From NCBI RefSeq assembly GCF_003058195.1, contig NZ_QBUH01000010.1:1-64000 (forward strand): a stretch of DNA of 64,000 bases, given 5' to 3'. Of this stretch, positions 1 to 8,350 are shown in pieces. This DNA comes from Elizabethkingia sp. YR214. GTDB taxonomy: Bacteria; Bacteroidota; Bacteroidia; Flavobacteriales; Weeksellaceae. The stretch's first letter is position 1. Every line of letters starts with the position of its first letter. The notes beneath the pieces were generated by a model that saw only the letters and a list, made by a program, of their open reading frames with translations, was not told the DNA's origin and ran no database searches. The translations under genes and the position numbers were made by a program.

Positions 1-500
1 TGTGTCTCTGTGAATCTTGTCTTTTTCATCTTTTACAGTTTAAAATTAATAAATTTCTCTATTTTTAAACTGTCTGGTTTTTAGGGACACTTACAATTTC
101 AGTAATATTACACCCTGTTTCTATATTGAGTATTGTAGTAATAGACAATAGAATCATATTAGAGAAAATCATAAAGATAGTCATAGGCTAAAAATTACCC
201 ATTTCAATACTATTATAAAATATATTTAATCGAAAATAATGTAGTGCTACGTTTTATTTATGCAATAACAATTAGATACACTACAAAATAATATATAGTT
301 TTCTACTACATGTAAATATCATAAAATAAAAAAGAGGCTAATTTTTATACTTTTTCCTTAGATAATTTTCTAAGAAAAGTACAATGTTTACAATCAGTAA
401 TACAAAATAATACAGTGGATAGTATATAAATTTATTTCAAATATATTTATATGTTAAATTTTAATTATATATTTAATTATTTAAGAAAAATTTGTTAAAC
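1..500. other. AT-rich gene-free lead region of the defence island
   Basis: I see no convincing gene here; all frames are broken by frequent stops. Two structures stand out. An 11-bp perfect inverted repeat (ACAGTTTAAAA at 35-45 and its complement at 63-73) is followed by a T-rich stretch and could terminate an upstream transcript. A second imperfect hairpin (about 354-377, loop TAATTT) lies upstream of the first reverse transcriptase gene. No good TAnnTTTG promoter is visible, so the promoter of the RT operon is not assigned. Confidence 0.5.
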
Positions 501-2018
501 ATGTTAGATCAGTCATTTTCCTATGATAATTTTAGAATATTATTAGATGTTGAAAACAGAAGAGGGAGGTACCTTCAAGATAGAAGTATTTTTAATAATG
601 ATGATGATTACTTTTTTGAATCTAGGAAATTAACAGAAAAAATAATAAGGCTTAATCGAGAAATCCGCGAGTCACAAAAAGCATTATCACTTACTCATTC
701 ACCAAAAGATGATGAATATGAAGAACATCAGAAACTATTAGATGAAAAAGAATACATTAAGGCAGAAAGGGAAGGAAAACTAGAAGAAGCATTAAAAAAA
801 ATTAGCCTTATTGCGAATGATGATGATTTTAAATTAGTGATAAGGAAAGGAATTGTAAAATTTGGTGACCAACTATATGTTACTGACAATACTGTAGAAA
901 ACTATCTAGTACTAAAACAACTTCAAAGAAACATCTACAAAACATTTAGTGTAAAGCAAGCTGATAGAAAACTAATTATTTCCCAAATAAAACTTTTGTT
1001 GAGCGAAAATTTCCCAAAAATTGTAGTAAGAACAGATATATCAAAGTTTTATGAATCCATACCTCATAAGCAACTAATCAGCAAAATTGAAGAAAACAGC
1101 CTTTTAAATAATTCTTCAAAACGTATTATTAAAAGTATTTTAAATCAGTATTGGAATTTACTGATAGCTGATGGTATAAAAAATTCGACTGATGAAAGAA
1201 TAGGAGTCCCAAGGGGCATAGGCATAAGTGCGTTTTTATCTGAATTATATTTAAAAGACATTGATAATATAATCAAGTCTATTCCTAATGTAATTTATTA
1301 TTCAAGATATGTAGATGATATAATCATAATTTTTTCTCCACCGCATCGCAATGAAAAAAAGACAACGGATCAATATAGGAAACTAATTGAGAAAGTTGTA
1401 AACAAATTTCATTTGGAGATGAACTCTAGCAAAACAAAAGTATTTGATTTAAGAAAAGAAAATTCTGAAAGGAAAACATCAATAAAATATGAGATCACAT
1501 TTTTAGGATACAAATTTATTAAAGAATTTAAAAAGGAAAAAAAGCAACAAGTACAGGATGTAATTATACCTAAAAAGCTGGTCGTAAATATGTCAGACTC
1601 AAAATTAAATAGATTTAAGACCAAGATAAATTGTGCCTTCAATGAATTTGACTCCAATATAGTTAAATATAGTGGGCGAGAAAAAAGTACCAATAAATTA
1701 CTTATACAAAGGATCAAAGTCTTAACTAATAATTTCAGACTATATAGAAGAAAAAGTAATGTTTTAATTGGAATTTACTTTTCAAATGAATTTCTTACTG
1801 AAGATTTATCAGATTTAAAAGATTTAGACTTATTTCTAAAAAATGAGATCAACAGACGTTCTATTAAACTTTCCCCAAAAACCAAAATAGCACTTGACAA
1901 ACTATCTTTTATCGAAGGATTTAAAAATAAAAAAACACTAAACTTCAACTTTAATGATAAACTACCTAGAGGAAGTGTTAACATCGACAAAATACTAAAT
2001 CTTTGGCATAATTTGTAA
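501..2018 (+). CDS. drt3a: Reverse transcriptase, DRT3 subunit A (UG3-type)
   Basis: RNA-directed DNA polymerase of the unknown-group (UG)/Abi-like class, about 505 aa. The palm motifs are clear: motif A with catalytic Asp179 (RTDISKFYESI), motif B around residue 235 (GVPRGIGIS), motif C YVDD at 270-273 inside SRYVDDIIIIF, and a later TFLGYKF motif. The N-terminal 130 residues are highly charged and helical. There is no maturase or HNH domain, so it is not a group II intron protein. A TTG start at 492 is possible, but ATG 501 is preferred. The stop is 4 nt before the second RT, so the two are co-transcribed. In DRT3 systems the first RT (Drt3a) is thought to copy an AC-repeat ncRNA template into poly(GT). 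Assignment to UG3 rests on gene order and the paired RT, not on a search. Confidence 0.8.
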   Translation: MLDQSFSYDNFRILLDVENRRGRYLQDRSIFNNDDDYFFESRKLTEKIIRLNREIRESQKALSLTHSPKDDEYEEHQKLLDEKEYIKAEREGKLEEALKKISLIANDDDFKLVIRKGIVKFGDQLYVTDNTVENYLVLKQLQRNIYKTFSVKQADRKLIISQIKLLLSENFPKIVVRTDISKFYESIPHKQLISKIEENSLLNNSSKRIIKSILNQYWNLLIADGIKNSTDERIGVPRGIGISAFLSELYLKDIDNIIKSIPNVIYYSRYVDDIIIIFSPPHRNEKKTTDQYRKLIEKVVNKFHLEMNSSKTKVFDLRKENSERKTSIKYEITFLGYKFIKEFKKEKKQQVQDVIIPKKLVVNMSDSKLNRFKTKINCAFNEFDSNIVKYSGREKSTNKLLIQRIKVLTNNFRLYRRKSNVLIGIYFSNEFLTEDLSDLKDLDLFLKNEINRRSIKLSPKTKIALDKLSFIEGFKNKKTLNFNFNDKLPRGSVNIDKILNLWHNL

Positions 2019-2022
2019 TACG

Positions 2023-4401
2023 ATGAGAAAAAAAATTAAAATATCCTATTCTAAAGAAAGAGTTGTTCTTTCTGATATTTTACCATTTGAAATACCTTTA
2101 ATCTTCTCTAATAGATATTTTTATAAGTATTTATTGAAATGTGAAAATTTTAATAAAAAGATAGAGAAAAAGAAAGAAGAGTTAAAAAAAACAAGAAATG
2201 CTAATTTTAAAAAAAAGTTGGAAACAGAGATAGATCAACTAAATTTTCATATAAATATACTTAAAACTTTTGCAGGAAATAGCTACATCAATAAACCAAT
2301 GTGTTTTAAATTAAAACATAAGGAGAGTGATTATAGAGAATTAAGCCTAATACATCCAATAAATCAAAAAAATGTTGTAGAGTTTTATGATAAATACAAG
2401 TCTCTCATTATTTATTATTCATCAATTAGCCCCTTTTCAATTAGAAAACCTACAAAGATTGCCAATTTTACATTTTACAATGATCTATTACATAAAAAAA
2501 ATGAGGATGATTGTTATGAATATTCACAAATTGAAGAAGAAGATAACGAGTACGAAAACCTAAGATCATTTTTTGCTTATCACAAATATAGTAATATTCA
2601 TAAATTTTATGAGTCATACCAATTTCATAGATGTGAAAAGAAATTTAATAAGTTATTAAAAATTGATGTTTCCAAGTGTTTTGATTCAATATATAGCCAT
2701 ACAATAGCCTGGGCATTATTCAATAAGCAAATCATAAAAGATAATGTTAATATTTCATTAGAAACTTTTGGAGGAGAGTTTGACAAACTTATGCAAACTT
2801 TAAACGCAAACGAGACAAATGGCATAGTAATAGGTCCAGAATTTTCCAGAATTTTCGCTGAATTAATATTACAGCAAATTGACAAATGTATTTTTGATAA
2901 TTTACTACACAATACTGAATACAATAAAAGGCTAATCCATAAAAGAGACTATGAAATTTTTCGATATGTTGATGACTATTTTGTTTTTTACAATAATGAA
3001 AGTGATAAAGATATTATTCTAAAAGAATTCAAGATCTGTTTAAAGGAATATAAATTATACCTTAATGAAAAGAAGTCTATTACATATGACAAACCAATTA
3101 TTACAGAAATCTCTTTAGCAAAACAAAAAATAAGTGACTTATTTTCAGAACATCTTAAACTTAATGAAAACAAAAATGATGATGATATTTTAAAAAGCAT
3201 ATACTTCTCTTCAAATAATGTAATAACAAGATTTAAGACCATTGTTAAAGAAACAAAGGTTGATTACAAAGATATCATGAACTACAGTCTTGCTGTATTA
3301 GAGAATAAAACGGCAAAACTAATTAAGAAATGGCATACTTTCAATGATAAAAACGATAATCTTCAGAAACAATATGAAAAAGGATTTCTTGAAATACTGG
3401 ATGTATCATTTTTCTTATACTCAGTTTCCCCAAGAGTAAACTCTACCATTAAGCTATCATTAATATTAAATAAGATTATTGCATTTCTTAAAAAAAACAA
3501 ATCAAACCTTTATAAAGAGCCCCTACTAAACCATTATAAACATAATATATTCAAAAAAATTTCAGATGAGATTTATTTAATTTTACAAAAGAACAAAACG
3601 GAAATACATACCTCTATAGAAAGCTTATATCTCCTGATCGCACTTACTCAACTAGGAAGAGAATATCGTTTGAATCCTAAAAATTTATCAGCATATTTTA
3701 ATATTCAAGCTGTTAATGATAAATTTATTATAGATAAAGATTTAAATTATTTCAATATTGTTGTTTTACTTTTTTATATAAGAGATATTGAAATTTACAA
3801 GCCTATTAAGGATGAATTAAAAAAATATATTTTAAAAAAATTTAGAGAAAAGAAAGATTTTGAATGGAGGAATGAAGCAGAAACAGTTATGTTATTAATG
3901 GATATTTTAACATGCCCTTTCTTAAACGAGTCAATCTCAAAAGAAGAAAGTGTAGCAATATTTGAACTTATTAACAATATAAAAACTGAATTCGTAAAAC
4001 CTGTAAACAATTCAAACGTGGACAGTTATATAGATTCCTTAAAAACATTATTAAGAGAGCTATATAACCTAAATCCGATAAAAGAAAGATTAATTGATAT
4101 GATTAACCTTAATAAATTATCAAGCAACCTAAAAGCATATCTTAAAGAGCTAAAGAATTATCCAAATTTTTTCAACCAGATATATAAAAGAGAACAAGAT
4201 ATTTCTGATGCGTTAGATTCATTTACAAGTAAATTTAAAGTTGAAAATAAGTATAAATTTAAAAAAGATGTTTTAAATTTGCTTGAAATAGAATCTTCTC
4301 AAAAAAGATTAATTGAATCAGAAAAATATTGGTTCATAAAATGGAACGATTTTGATTTTGGCATGGAACTTCAGGCTAAAAAAAGCCAAGAAGTTTACTA
4401 G
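2023..4401 (+). CDS. drt3b: Reverse transcriptase, DRT3 subunit B (UG8-type)
   Basis: Second RT of the pair, 792 aa. A basic, coiled-coil-prone N-terminus (about residues 40-80, rich in Lys/Glu) precedes the palm. Motif A is KIDVSKCFDSIYSH with Asp215, the motif B region is GIVIGPEFSRIFAE (about 267-280), and motif C is RYVDDYFVF with YVDD at 315-318. The active site therefore looks intact. About 440 residues follow the palm: a Lys/Asn-rich, probably all-helical extension I cannot assign to a known domain. The gene begins 4 nt after the first RT and ends at the start of the AC-repeat ncRNA. Family knowledge (from memory): in DRT3 the second RT makes the complementary poly(AC) strand without a nucleic-acid template. 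Whether this distant homologue does so cannot be read from sequence. Confidence 0.78.
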   Translation: MRKKIKISYSKERVVLSDILPFEIPLIFSNRYFYKYLLKCENFNKKIEKKKEELKKTRNANFKKKLETEIDQLNFHINILKTFAGNSYINKPMCFKLKHKESDYRELSLIHPINQKNVVEFYDKYKSLIIYYSSISPFSIRKPTKIANFTFYNDLLHKKNEDDCYEYSQIEEEDNEYENLRSFFAYHKYSNIHKFYESYQFHRCEKKFNKLLKIDVSKCFDSIYSHTIAWALFNKQIIKDNVNISLETFGGEFDKLMQTLNANETNGIVIGPEFSRIFAELILQQIDKCIFDNLLHNTEYNKRLIHKRDYEIFRYVDDYFVFYNNESDKDIILKEFKICLKEYKLYLNEKKSITYDKPIITEISLAKQKISDLFSEHLKLNENKNDDDILKSIYFSSNNVITRFKTIVKETKVDYKDIMNYSLAVLENKTAKLIKKWHTFNDKNDNLQKQYEKGFLEILDVSFFLYSVSPRVNSTIKLSLILNKIIAFLKKNKSNLYKEPLLNHYKHNIFKKISDEIYLILQKNKTEIHTSIESLYLLIALTQLGREYRLNPKNLSAYFNIQAVNDKFIIDKDLNYFNIVVLLFYIRDIEIYKPIKDELKKYILKKFREKKDFEWRNEAETVMLLMDILTCPFLNESISKEESVAIFELINNIKTEFVKPVNNSNVDSYIDSLKTLLRELYNLNPIKERLIDMINLNKLSSNLKAYLKELKNYPNFFNQIYKREQDISDALDSFTSKFKVENKYKFKKDVLNLLEIESSQKRLIESEKYWFIKWNDFDFGMELQAKKSQEVY

Positions 4402-4516
4402 ATATAACTGCAACCGACAGTCAGTAATGACAACACACACAAGCGGTTTTAAGCAAGCTCTAAAGTTGAGCTCTTAATAAGAAAGTAGTTTAAGTCGGGG
4501 ACTACTTTTCTCATAT
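4402..4516 (+). ncRNA. Candidate DRT3 template ncRNA with (AC)n loop
   Basis: The segment right after the second RT stop is less AT-rich than its flanks and folds well by eye. Stem P1 is AACCG (4412-4416) with CGGTT (4444-4448). Inside it a 4-bp hairpin GUCA/UGAC (4420-4431) is capped by GUAA, a GNRA tetraloop. It is followed by the single-stranded stretch AACACACACAAG (4432-4443), whose alternating AC core is at 4433-4441. Stem P3 is AGCUC/GAGCU (4456-4460 with 4468-4472). Stem P4 is AAAGUAGU/ACUACUUU (4482-4489 with 4501-4508), followed by TTTTCTC. A looped AC repeat is what a template for poly(GT) synthesis would look like. The 5' end of the RNA is unknown; it may be processed from the operon transcript or start inside drt3b. 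Confidence 0.62.
4482..4513 (+). terminator. 3' hairpin of the DRT3 operon/ncRNA
   Basis: An 8-bp perfect stem (AAAGTAGT with ACTACTTT) with an 11-nt loop containing GTCGGGG, followed by TTTTCTC. It probably ends transcription and defines the ncRNA 3' end, but the U-tract is short, so it may instead be a structural stem of the RNA. Confidence 0.45.
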
Positions 4517-4802
4517 TATAAAATTTATTAAATATCTTTATTTAAATTAATTTATTTTTTGTTGACTGTATATCTATTAATTATAATTTTAAAAAAAAGA
4601 CTGTTTTTTAATTTGAAATTGTTTTTTTACAAAACTGTCTATAGTCTTGTAGACAGTACATAATAATATACTGTTTCTGAATATGAATATTTTTATCTAG
4701 GTTGGTGGTTATGTATATGTTGATTTTTGATATAAAATAATTCTTTCAATGCTTATTCCAATTTGATGATATTTGATTGTAAGTAATTAAAAATTAGATG
4801 TA
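4517..4802. other. Convergent intergenic region with palindrome
   Basis: Very AT-rich spacer between the rightward DRT3 operon and the leftward nuclease-like gene. It holds one clear palindrome, ACTGTCTA (4634-4641) with TAGACAGT (4650-4657), loop 8 nt. On the minus strand this is followed by TTTTG, so it could terminate the leftward gene. ACTGT recurs at 4601-4606 and 4670-4675. I see no gene. Confidence 0.4.
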
Positions 4803-6410
4803 TTATTCTCCAAAATCAGGAGAATCTGTAATTGGAAAATCTATAAATATATCTTCAAAATCCTTTCTTTGAGCATTTATTAAAAAGTCATACTTAAAAT
4901 CAGGATAAGTGGTTAACAAGCTGTTTGACTTTCTTTTTTTATTTTTAGACCGAGAATATTTTACAATTAACTTAAAAAAATCATCTCTGTTGTTATGGAT
5001 AAAAAAGTCAATCATTTCATTTATATTAAGAACAACTAGTTTATTAATTGATTTGTAATCTTTATTTTCTAGCCTCTTGTGAAGTTCTTTTGTGAATATA
5101 TTTTCGAGAGCAGGTAATGAAAATAAATCTTCAGACACTACAAGTATAGGGAAGATTTCTAATTTTTTTCTATTATTTTTCAATTTTGAATCAAAGTCGG
5201 AAATATTACTGTTTTTTATAAATTTTTCTAACTGGGTAATACCTTTTTTCTCTAAAAAATTTTCATTAATATACTTGTACACATCATCATATTTATAAGA
5301 TTCAAGAAAGGAAGGAGGAGGTAGATAGTCTTTGAATTCAAAGATGAATACTTGGTTACCAATTCTTAAATAACAATCTGGAAATCCTTGCAATTTACTT
5401 TCAAAGATTACTTCCGTAATGGAAGGTTTTGACTTTATTAACTTTTTTACTACATATCTGAATATAAGTTTTTCACTAACTTCGGTACTTATAATAGACT
5501 TATAATTATGAAAATCAAAATCGGGTCTTATTTGTTTTTTATATTTTAAAAATAACTCATAATTTATTCTATGATAAAAGCTATGAAATAAATAATTCCA
5601 GTTTAAAATCATAACACTATCATTAATGTTAAAGATAGAATGATACATTAAATGATCTGTATTAATTTTTTTATTAAGTAAATGATTAATTGTGATTTCT
5701 TTGAAGTAAGAGGTAATCATATCTCCTTCATCTAACTTAAATAAATTAGATTCACTTTTATTCTCATTTTTTATAGATGAAATTAGAGTGCTTAACCATA
5801 TGTCTGGATTGCTTATTCCTTTTTCTTTATAAAATTCATTCAGAAGTTCTTTATAAGTGATATAGAAATAATTTAACAGACACTTCATTTTTAATATCTG
5901 AAATGTTATTCTTTTGGGCCTATCAAGTTCGTATATTTTAGAATAAAATATTATTTGAGCATACTCGTTATAATATTCTCTACTAAAAGATGTAAAATCG
6001 GTTCCTTCGGAGCCGAAAGTTGTTTCATTTAATTTTAAGTAAATAGTAATAAAATCATCTAGTAACAATTTTTCATTTTTATTACTTTTTAATAGTGAAT
6101 AATTTGAAAAAATCAATTTAAAAAAATTATTATTTGTTTTTTCATTAAATATAATACAAGAATGAGATTTATTTTTTTCGGAATATTTTAATATAGTGGA
6201 AAGATGAGTATATGTTCTAATTGTTAATTGGTCTAAGATATATATGCTTTGGATGATTTTTATATCGTTGCTATGTTTATTTATTTGAAAATTTATATTA
6301 GAAATTGTTAATAGCAAGTAATCTGGATCATAGCCTAATAATAAATCTATAGGATTAGATATTTGTTTAGTATAAACTTCTTTTAGTCCTAGAATTATTT
6401 TTATTCTCAT
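4803..6410 (-). CDS. PD-(D/E)XK nuclease-like protein of the defence island
   Basis: 535 aa, no signal peptide, Lys/Asn/Ile-rich like the neighbouring RT genes. I do not recognise the family over its full length. The recognisable part is near residues 335-361: a strand ending in GFPDCYLRIG (Asp345) and, 13 residues later, VFIFEFKD (Glu358, Lys360). This D-x12-E-x-K arrangement on two hydrophobic strands is the PD-(D/E)XK catalytic core. The first 300 residues look helical and carry no motif I know. It faces the DRT3 operon tail-to-tail, so it is a separate transcript and may be an independent defence gene. It could instead be a restriction-type or DUF4263/shedu-like nuclease; the core supports nuclease chemistry but not specificity. 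Confidence 0.6.
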   Translation of the reverse strand: MRIKIILGLKEVYTKQISNPIDLLLGYDPDYLLLTISNINFQINKHSNDIKIIQSIYILDQLTIRTYTHLSTILKYSEKNKSHSCIIFNEKTNNNFFKLIFSNYSLLKSNKNEKLLLDDFITIYLKLNETTFGSEGTDFTSFSREYYNEYAQIIFYSKIYELDRPKRITFQILKMKCLLNYFYITYKELLNEFYKEKGISNPDIWLSTLISSIKNENKSESNLFKLDEGDMITSYFKEITINHLLNKKINTDHLMYHSIFNINDSVMILNWNYLFHSFYHRINYELFLKYKKQIRPDFDFHNYKSIISTEVSEKLIFRYVVKKLIKSKPSITEVIFESKLQGFPDCYLRIGNQVFIFEFKDYLPPPSFLESYKYDDVYKYINENFLEKKGITQLEKFIKNSNISDFDSKLKNNRKKLEIFPILVVSEDLFSLPALENIFTKELHKRLENKDYKSINKLVVLNINEMIDFFIHNNRDDFFKLIVKYSRSKNKKRKSNSLLTTYPDFKYDFLINAQRKDFEDIFIDFPITDSPDFGE

Positions 6411-6481
6411 TTATTCGATTTATAAAAAAGATAATTTTTGATTTAAAATACTCAAAATTACAGAATATGTTTATTATTAAA

Positions 6482-6896
6482 ATGAATTCTGCAATATTTT
6501 ATTTTTTTACTACTGCTTGTGCATTTCGGAATTTTAATAAAGATGATATTTTCTGGAATAAAGAAAAAAACACCCAATCATATTTCTAGAATAGATTGAT
6601 GAGCCTAATAAGTTTAAAGTTTGTATTATTAGTATTGACAACGTAGGGAGTAACCTTAGGATGTATGATGATCATTTTTTATGAAAGATAATTCAGGCAG
6701 AGATTATAGTATAATAAATAAACCTTCTTATTTGCTTGTAGATTAGTCCTTAAAAAAAGAAATTGAATGGCTAAAAGACCCTATTAGATGTAGAAAATTG
6801 ACTAGAATAGGTTTTAAATTTGTTGAAGATAATTTAAAAGCTGTTGACCTAATATATTCCAACAAACATATAAGTAAAATTAATGCTGTTTTATAA
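6482..6896 (+). pseudogene. Decayed coding remnant
   Basis: Three open stretches in successive frames read like one disrupted gene. The first starts at ATG 6482 and stops at 6589. The second runs from about 6595 (IDEPNKFKV...) to TGA 6682-6684 and ends in a T6 run. The third resumes at 6681 in another frame (MKDNSGRDYSIIN...), is cut by an in-frame TAG at 6744-6746, then continues to TAA 6894-6896 (KKEIEWLKDPIRCRKL...). A one-base loss in the T run would explain the second break. The composition is coding-like (charged and hydrophobic alternation), but I do not recognise the family. Alternatively these are chance open frames. Confidence 0.35.
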
Positions 6897-7067
6897 ATTG
6901 AGAAATAATTCTTCTCAATTATTATATATGTATACAGGCTCCCTATATAGATTCATCCCCCTATCTCTTTTACAGTTTTAGTGGTACCCCCCCCTCTTGT
7001 CATATTTGTATAAATTAGAAAACTCAATGTGGGGAAGTGGTGGGGAAATAAATTGAGATAAAAACAA
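6897..7067. other. Island/tRNA junction with G-rich repeats
   Basis: Spacer between the island and the tRNA terminator. It holds an 8-C homopolymer (6987-6994) and two copies of GTGGGGAA (7029-7036 and 7040-7047), an 11-bp period. Short repeats beside a tRNA 3' end are common at integrated elements, but no integrase gene is present in the window. Confidence 0.35.
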
Positions 7068-7091
7068 AAACCTACTAGTACTAGTAGGTTT
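7058..7091 (-). terminator. tRNA-Ser terminator
   Basis: A perfect 24-nt palindrome (7068-7091; half-site AAACCTACTAGT) lies just downstream of the tRNA on the minus strand and is followed there by TTTTTGTTTTT. This is a strong intrinsic terminator for the tRNA. On the plus strand the tail TTTCTTTTG may also terminate. Confidence 0.75.
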
Positions 7092-7104
7092 CTTTTGTTG
7101 TTAG

Positions 7105-7192
7105 CAGAGAGGAAGGGATTCGAACCCTCGATACCCTTTTGGAGTATACACACTTTCCAGGCGTGCGCCTTCGACCACTCGGCCACCTCTCT
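7105..7192 (-). tRNA. tRNA-Ser (anticodon GGA)
   Basis: The 88-nt minus-strand sequence folds as a class II tRNA. The acceptor stem is AGAGAGG/CCTCTCT (7 bp) with discriminator G73; the anticodon stem is CACGC/GTGTG. The seven-nt loop CTGGAAA gives anticodon GGA (plus-strand 7156-7158). A long variable arm (ATACTC/GGGTAT) is typical of tRNA-Ser, and the T-loop TTCGAAT is present. CCA is not encoded. It reads UCC/UCU codons and borders the accessory island. Confidence 0.96.
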
Positions 7193-7235
7193 AATTGCGG
7201 TTGCAAAAATATAACTTATGTTTGGTTTTCACAAA

Positions 7236-8261
7236 TTAATTTGACATTTCTCCTCTTAAATTTTTCTGGAACAATGTGCCGAAGCTTTCTGTATAATGAG
7301 GATTTTCGATAAGGTGCATTGCTTTGGTAAGAGCACTTTCTGCAGTAAGGTCGCCGCCGCTAATCGCACCAATGCGTTTGAAAATGTTACTGTTATCATA
7401 CTTTCCGATAGAAATTTCACCGGAAATACATTGGGAAATAATCACAATTTCTGTTCCGTTAGCTCTTATATTAAGAAGGATATTTTCGATATTTTTATCA
7501 GAAAAAAAAGTTCCGGATCCAAATACACGAAGGATCAATACCTTTATTTCTGAAGCTTTAATAAAGCTTTCCAGCTCATTTAGATTCATTCCCGGGAATA
7601 TCCAAATCAAAAATACTTTCTTGGAAATATGCAGATCGACATTGAATGTCTCATCTTTAGGAGCTCTATATAAGATATTACGATCGGCTTCCAGATTTAC
7701 ACCAGACTGCCCCAATATAGGATAGTTAGGTGTTTTAAAGGCATCGAAATTCTCTGCGCTGGCTTTTATACAACGATTGCCTCGTAATAGTTTGTATTCG
7801 AAATATAAAGCAACTTCCTGAATAACAGCCTCATCACCATCATAAAAACTGGCATAATATAAGCTAGTCAGCAGATTTTCTTTAGCATCAGTTCTTAGAT
7901 CACCAATAGGAAGCTGTGAACCTGTAAGAATAACCGGCTTGCGAAGCCCCTTTAGCATAAAGCTAAGAGCTGATGCTGTATAAGCCATTGTATCAGTACC
8001 ATGAAGTATTAAAAATCCCGAATAATCTTCGTAATTTCCCTCAATGATTTTGGCTATGGCAGTCCAGTGCTCAGGACCTACATCAGAAGAATCCAACGGG
8101 ATAGAGAATTGACTTAATGTAACATCGCAGTCAAGGAGATTAATCTCCGGAATACGGCTGGCAATTGTTGAGAAATCGAAAGCTTTAAGGCTTCCGCTTT
8201 CGTAGTCTTTTTCCATACCAATGGTGCCTCCGGTGTAAATGATGAGTACTTTGCGCTTCAT
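7236..8261 (-). CDS. ansA: Type I L-asparaginase
   Basis: Cytoplasmic asparaginase, 341 aa, hydrolysing L-asparagine to aspartate and ammonia. Both active-site signatures are present: YTGGTIGM at residues 9-16 with the nucleophilic Thr, and LHGTDTMAYTA around 86-96 with the Thr-Asp pair; GSQLPIGDLRTDAKEN follows. There is no signal peptide, as expected for type I enzymes. The length matches the family. It is transcribed alone toward the tRNA. A TAATTTTG element lies 5 nt before the ATG, predicting a nearly leaderless mRNA. Confidence 0.93.
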   Translation of the reverse strand: MKRKVLIIYTGGTIGMEKDYESGSLKAFDFSTIASRIPEINLLDCDVTLSQFSIPLDSSDVGPEHWTAIAKIIEGNYEDYSGFLILHGTDTMAYTASALSFMLKGLRKPVILTGSQLPIGDLRTDAKENLLTSLYYASFYDGDEAVIQEVALYFEYKLLRGNRCIKASAENFDAFKTPNYPILGQSGVNLEADRNILYRAPKDETFNVDLHISKKVFLIWIFPGMNLNELESFIKASEIKVLILRVFGSGTFFSDKNIENILLNIRANGTEIVIISQCISGEISIGKYDNSNIFKRIGAISGGDLTAESALTKAMHLIENPHYTESFGTLFQKNLRGEMSN

Positions 8262-8266
8262 ATCCC

Positions 8267-8274
8267 CAAAATTA
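8267..8274 (-). promoter_or_regulatory. -7 element of ansA
   Basis: TAATTTTG on the minus strand matches the Bacteroidota consensus TAnnTTTG and is separated from the ansA ATG by only GGGAT. The same GTAATTTTGGGG string precedes trmH. No TTG is seen at a good -33 distance. Confidence 0.5.
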
Positions 8275-8350
8275 CATTAAATTATCGTTAAATAAGAGTT
8301 CCGATCTGAAAAATGATTTATTTTATTCTATAAACAATTAAAATGCGCCT

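Noticed and set aside
1-4516. Retron or group II intron
   Set aside because: No msr/msd-type inverted repeats flank the RTs, no maturase or HNH domain, and no domain V-like ribozyme hairpin. Two RTs plus an AC-loop RNA fit DRT3 better.
4402-4516. CRISPR leader or repeat
   Set aside because: There is no repeat-spacer pattern anywhere in the window; the AC tract is a simple repeat within a folded RNA.
6953-7186. 77-aa minus-strand frame MAEWSKAHAWK...
   Set aside because: It runs through the tRNA-Ser gene and its terminator; such a frame arises from tRNA-Ser sequence in many genomes.
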